From: Actinomycetota bacterium
Lineage (GTDB): Bacteria > Actinomycetota > Geothermincolia > Geothermincolales > RBG-13-55-18
DNA length: 50,168 nucleotides
Assembly: GCA_040757835.1 (NCBI GenBank)
Contig: JBFLWJ010000022.1
Span: 1 to 50,168 of the forward strand
Direction of reading: 5' to 3'
The notes beneath the pieces are model-generated. The model searched no databases and was not told the DNA's origin. It saw nothing but the letters and a program-made list of their open reading frames with translations. A program made the position numbers and the translations under genes. Of the stretch, positions 48,909-50,168 are shown piece after piece (the first letter of the stretch is position 1; the number at the start of each line of letters is the position of its first letter).

Positions 48909-50042
48909 ATGAAGATCGTCGACGCCGAGGCCTACATATGCCACTTCCCCCTGGCGGAACCGTTCCACCCCAGCTGGATACCGGGACTTCCCCTGCAGAA
49001 CAACAGCTGCGTCATCGTGCGCCTCATCACCGACGAGGGCATCGACGGGGTGTGTGCGGGCATGGCCTTCACCCAGGAGTGGAAAGGGGTACCCGACCTC
49101 ATCAAGCTCTTCCTCATCGGCAGGGACCCGTTCCAGGTGGAGGACTTCCTCAAGGTCCTGCGCGCTGCCAAGGTCATAGGCTTCCGGCCCTGGTTCGTCG
49201 AGGTCGCCTTCTGGGACATCATCGGCAAGGCGACGGGGCAGCCGGTCTACCGCCTCCTGGGGGGTTCCCGCGACCGAGTCAAGGCCTACGCCTCCACCGG
49301 TGAGCTGCGTGACCCGGAGACCAGGGCCCAGGACGCGCTGCGACTGGTGGAGGAGGGCTTCAAGGGGATAAAGCTGCGCGTCCGTAACCAGGACCCACAC
49401 GTGGACCTCGCGGTGGTGGAAGCGGTACGCGTGGCGGTGGGAGACGATATCGAGATCATGGTGGACGCCAACCAGGCGTGGCTCATCCACGGATTCGCGG
49501 GATATCCCCTGTGGGACCTGAAGCGCGCCATGTACATGGCACGCGAACTGGAGGAGCTGGGCGTGACATGGCTGGAGGAACCGCTGCGCATGAACGACTA
49601 CGAGGGGCTGACGATCCTGAGGCGCTCCACCACCCTGGCCATCAGCGGCGGGGAACTCAACGACGACCTGGACGATTTCCGCGAGTTCCTGGGCCGGGGC
49701 TGCTACGATATCCTACAGCCGGACGTCACCTTCGCGGGCGGCATCCTTACCTGCCGCAAGATCGCGGGCATGGCCGAGGCCGCGAACGTCGTCTACAACC
49801 CGCATACCTGGACCAACGGGCTGGGGCTGGCGGCCAACCTGCAGCTCATGGGGGCTATCCCCAACTGCACCCACTGCGAGTTCCCCTACGACCCGCCCGG
49901 CTGGGTGCCGGAGGGGAGGGACGCCATGCTCACTCAGCCCATAACCATCGACGGCGATGGATACGTGGCCGTCCCGTCCCTGCCCGGCCTGGGGGTGGAG
50001 GTCGACTGGGAGAAGGTGCGCGCCAACGGCGAAAAGATCTGA
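48909..50042 (+). CDS. Mandelate racemase/muconate-lactonizing enzyme family protein
   Basis: A 377-residue enolase-superfamily enzyme. The capping domain covers residues 1-125, then the TIM barrel. The KxK position reads KLR (K155, R157). Metal ligands are D186 (IMVDANQAW), a Glu in WLEEPL (223-224) and E249 (ISGGELN). D272 and H299 (QPDVTFAGG, NPHTW) are 27 residues apart like the Asp-His dyad of mandelate racemase, which suggests a dehydratase or racemase of a hydroxy acid. GGAGGATCAGG precedes the ATG. It probably acts with the amidase on one substrate, which cannot be named. Confidence 0.9.
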   Translation: MKIVDAEAYICHFPLAEPFHPSWIPGLPLQNNSCVIVRLITDEGIDGVCAGMAFTQEWKGVPDLIKLFLIGRDPFQVEDFLKVLRAAKVIGFRPWFVEVAFWDIIGKATGQPVYRLLGGSRDRVKAYASTGELRDPETRAQDALRLVEEGFKGIKLRVRNQDPHVDLAVVEAVRVAVGDDIEIMVDANQAWLIHGFAGYPLWDLKRAMYMARELEELGVTWLEEPLRMNDYEGLTILRRSTTLAISGGELNDDLDDFREFLGRGCYDILQPDVTFAGGILTCRKIAGMAEAANVVYNPHTWTNGLGLAANLQLMGAIPNCTHCEFPYDPPGWVPEGRDAMLTQPITIDGDGYVAVPSLPGLGVEVDWEKVRANGEKI

Positions 50043-50086
50043 GGGGTCACCTTTAAAGACCCAAGTCAAGGGTAAGCCTCTCCATG

Positions 50087-50102
50087 CCCCTTTCGGAAGG
50101 GG
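50087..50102 (+). terminator. Short hairpin after the enolase-superfamily gene
   Basis: CCCCTT-tcgg-AAGGGG, a 6-bp stem with a TCGG loop, 44 bases after the stop. It is followed by TTGCTG, a weak T-tract. The remaining bases to the window end show no gene. Confidence 0.4.
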
Positions 50103-50168
50103 TTGCTGAAAACTATTAGCTTGGGAGGACGCCTCCGAACGGGCACCTTGCCCCTTTCGCCTTAGCGG

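Noticed and set aside
1..50168. CRISPR array or other regularly spaced direct repeats
   Set aside because: No series of regularly spaced direct repeats and no cas-like protein was seen.

Overview
The window looks like a chromosomal segment of a high-GC Gram-positive bacterium, most likely an anaerobic or facultative member of the Actinomycetota from a poorly sampled lineage. The reasons are high GC with AT-rich promoters, the order rpsF-ssb-rpsR-rplI-dnaB, several TTG/GTG starts with strong Shine-Dalgarno sites, an apparently leaderless transcript, and many acyl-CoA enzymes together with 2-hydroxyacyl-CoA dehydratase/benzoyl-CoA reductase type Fe-S proteins. The taxon is inference.

Positions 1-6.3 kb are an accessory island. 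A protein tail running in from the left edge is followed by a two-helix membrane protein (possibly toxin tail plus immunity, unproven). Then come a complete IS1634-type element (1079-3167), a lipoprotein, a second DUF4277/IS1634-type element (4016-6196) with a divergent DUF6788 gene, and a short remnant resembling an RHS/YD repeat with a stop codon.

Positions 6.3-14.4 kb hold an activator ATPase of the HgdC/BadF type, a MerR-TetR fusion regulator, and a divergent five-gene operon: acyl-CoA dehydrogenase, SDR hydroxyacyl-CoA dehydrogenase, an HMG-CoA-synthase-like/DUF35 fusion, a thiolase and a second SDR. This reads as a beta-oxidation-like pathway ending in a thiolase complex. The HMGS-like subunit lacks the expected catalytic Cys. 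From 14.5 to 19 kb there are mixed single genes: an HXXEE membrane protein, a QueG-like Fe-S protein, a GH25 lysozyme, a lipoprotein and a phytoene-desaturase-like flavoprotein.

Positions 19.0-32.1 kb are the most interesting part. About ten genes on the minus strand run from a strong promoter at 30042-30070 that has a perfect palindrome between -35 and -10, just downstream of a TetR gene. The operon encodes three acyl-CoA dehydrogenases (only one keeps the classical catalytic Glu), two paralogous helical proteins and a larger protein carrying the same domain, a four-helix membrane protein with a CC...CCC tail, two 2-hydroxyacyl-CoA dehydratase/BcrBC-like subunits, and a 4Fe-4S protein whose gene is broken by an in-frame TAA. 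An intact homologue of that Fe-S protein lies divergently on the other side of the TetR gene. I read this as an undescribed acyl-CoA redox module.

Positions 32.2-35.4 kb are the replication/ribosomal operon (dnaB, rplI, rpsR, ssb, rpsF). After comFB and endonuclease V comes a tryptophan attenuator: promoter, 29-residue leader peptide with three consecutive Trp codons, antiterminator and terminator, in front of a trpB2 gene (37310-38617). The remainder carries two lipoproteins, a GH51 arabinofuranosidase, a TetR regulator divergent from an acyl-CoA synthetase, a DinG-type helicase with a decayed exonuclease domain, an amidase and an enolase-superfamily enzyme. No rRNA, tRNA or CRISPR was seen.
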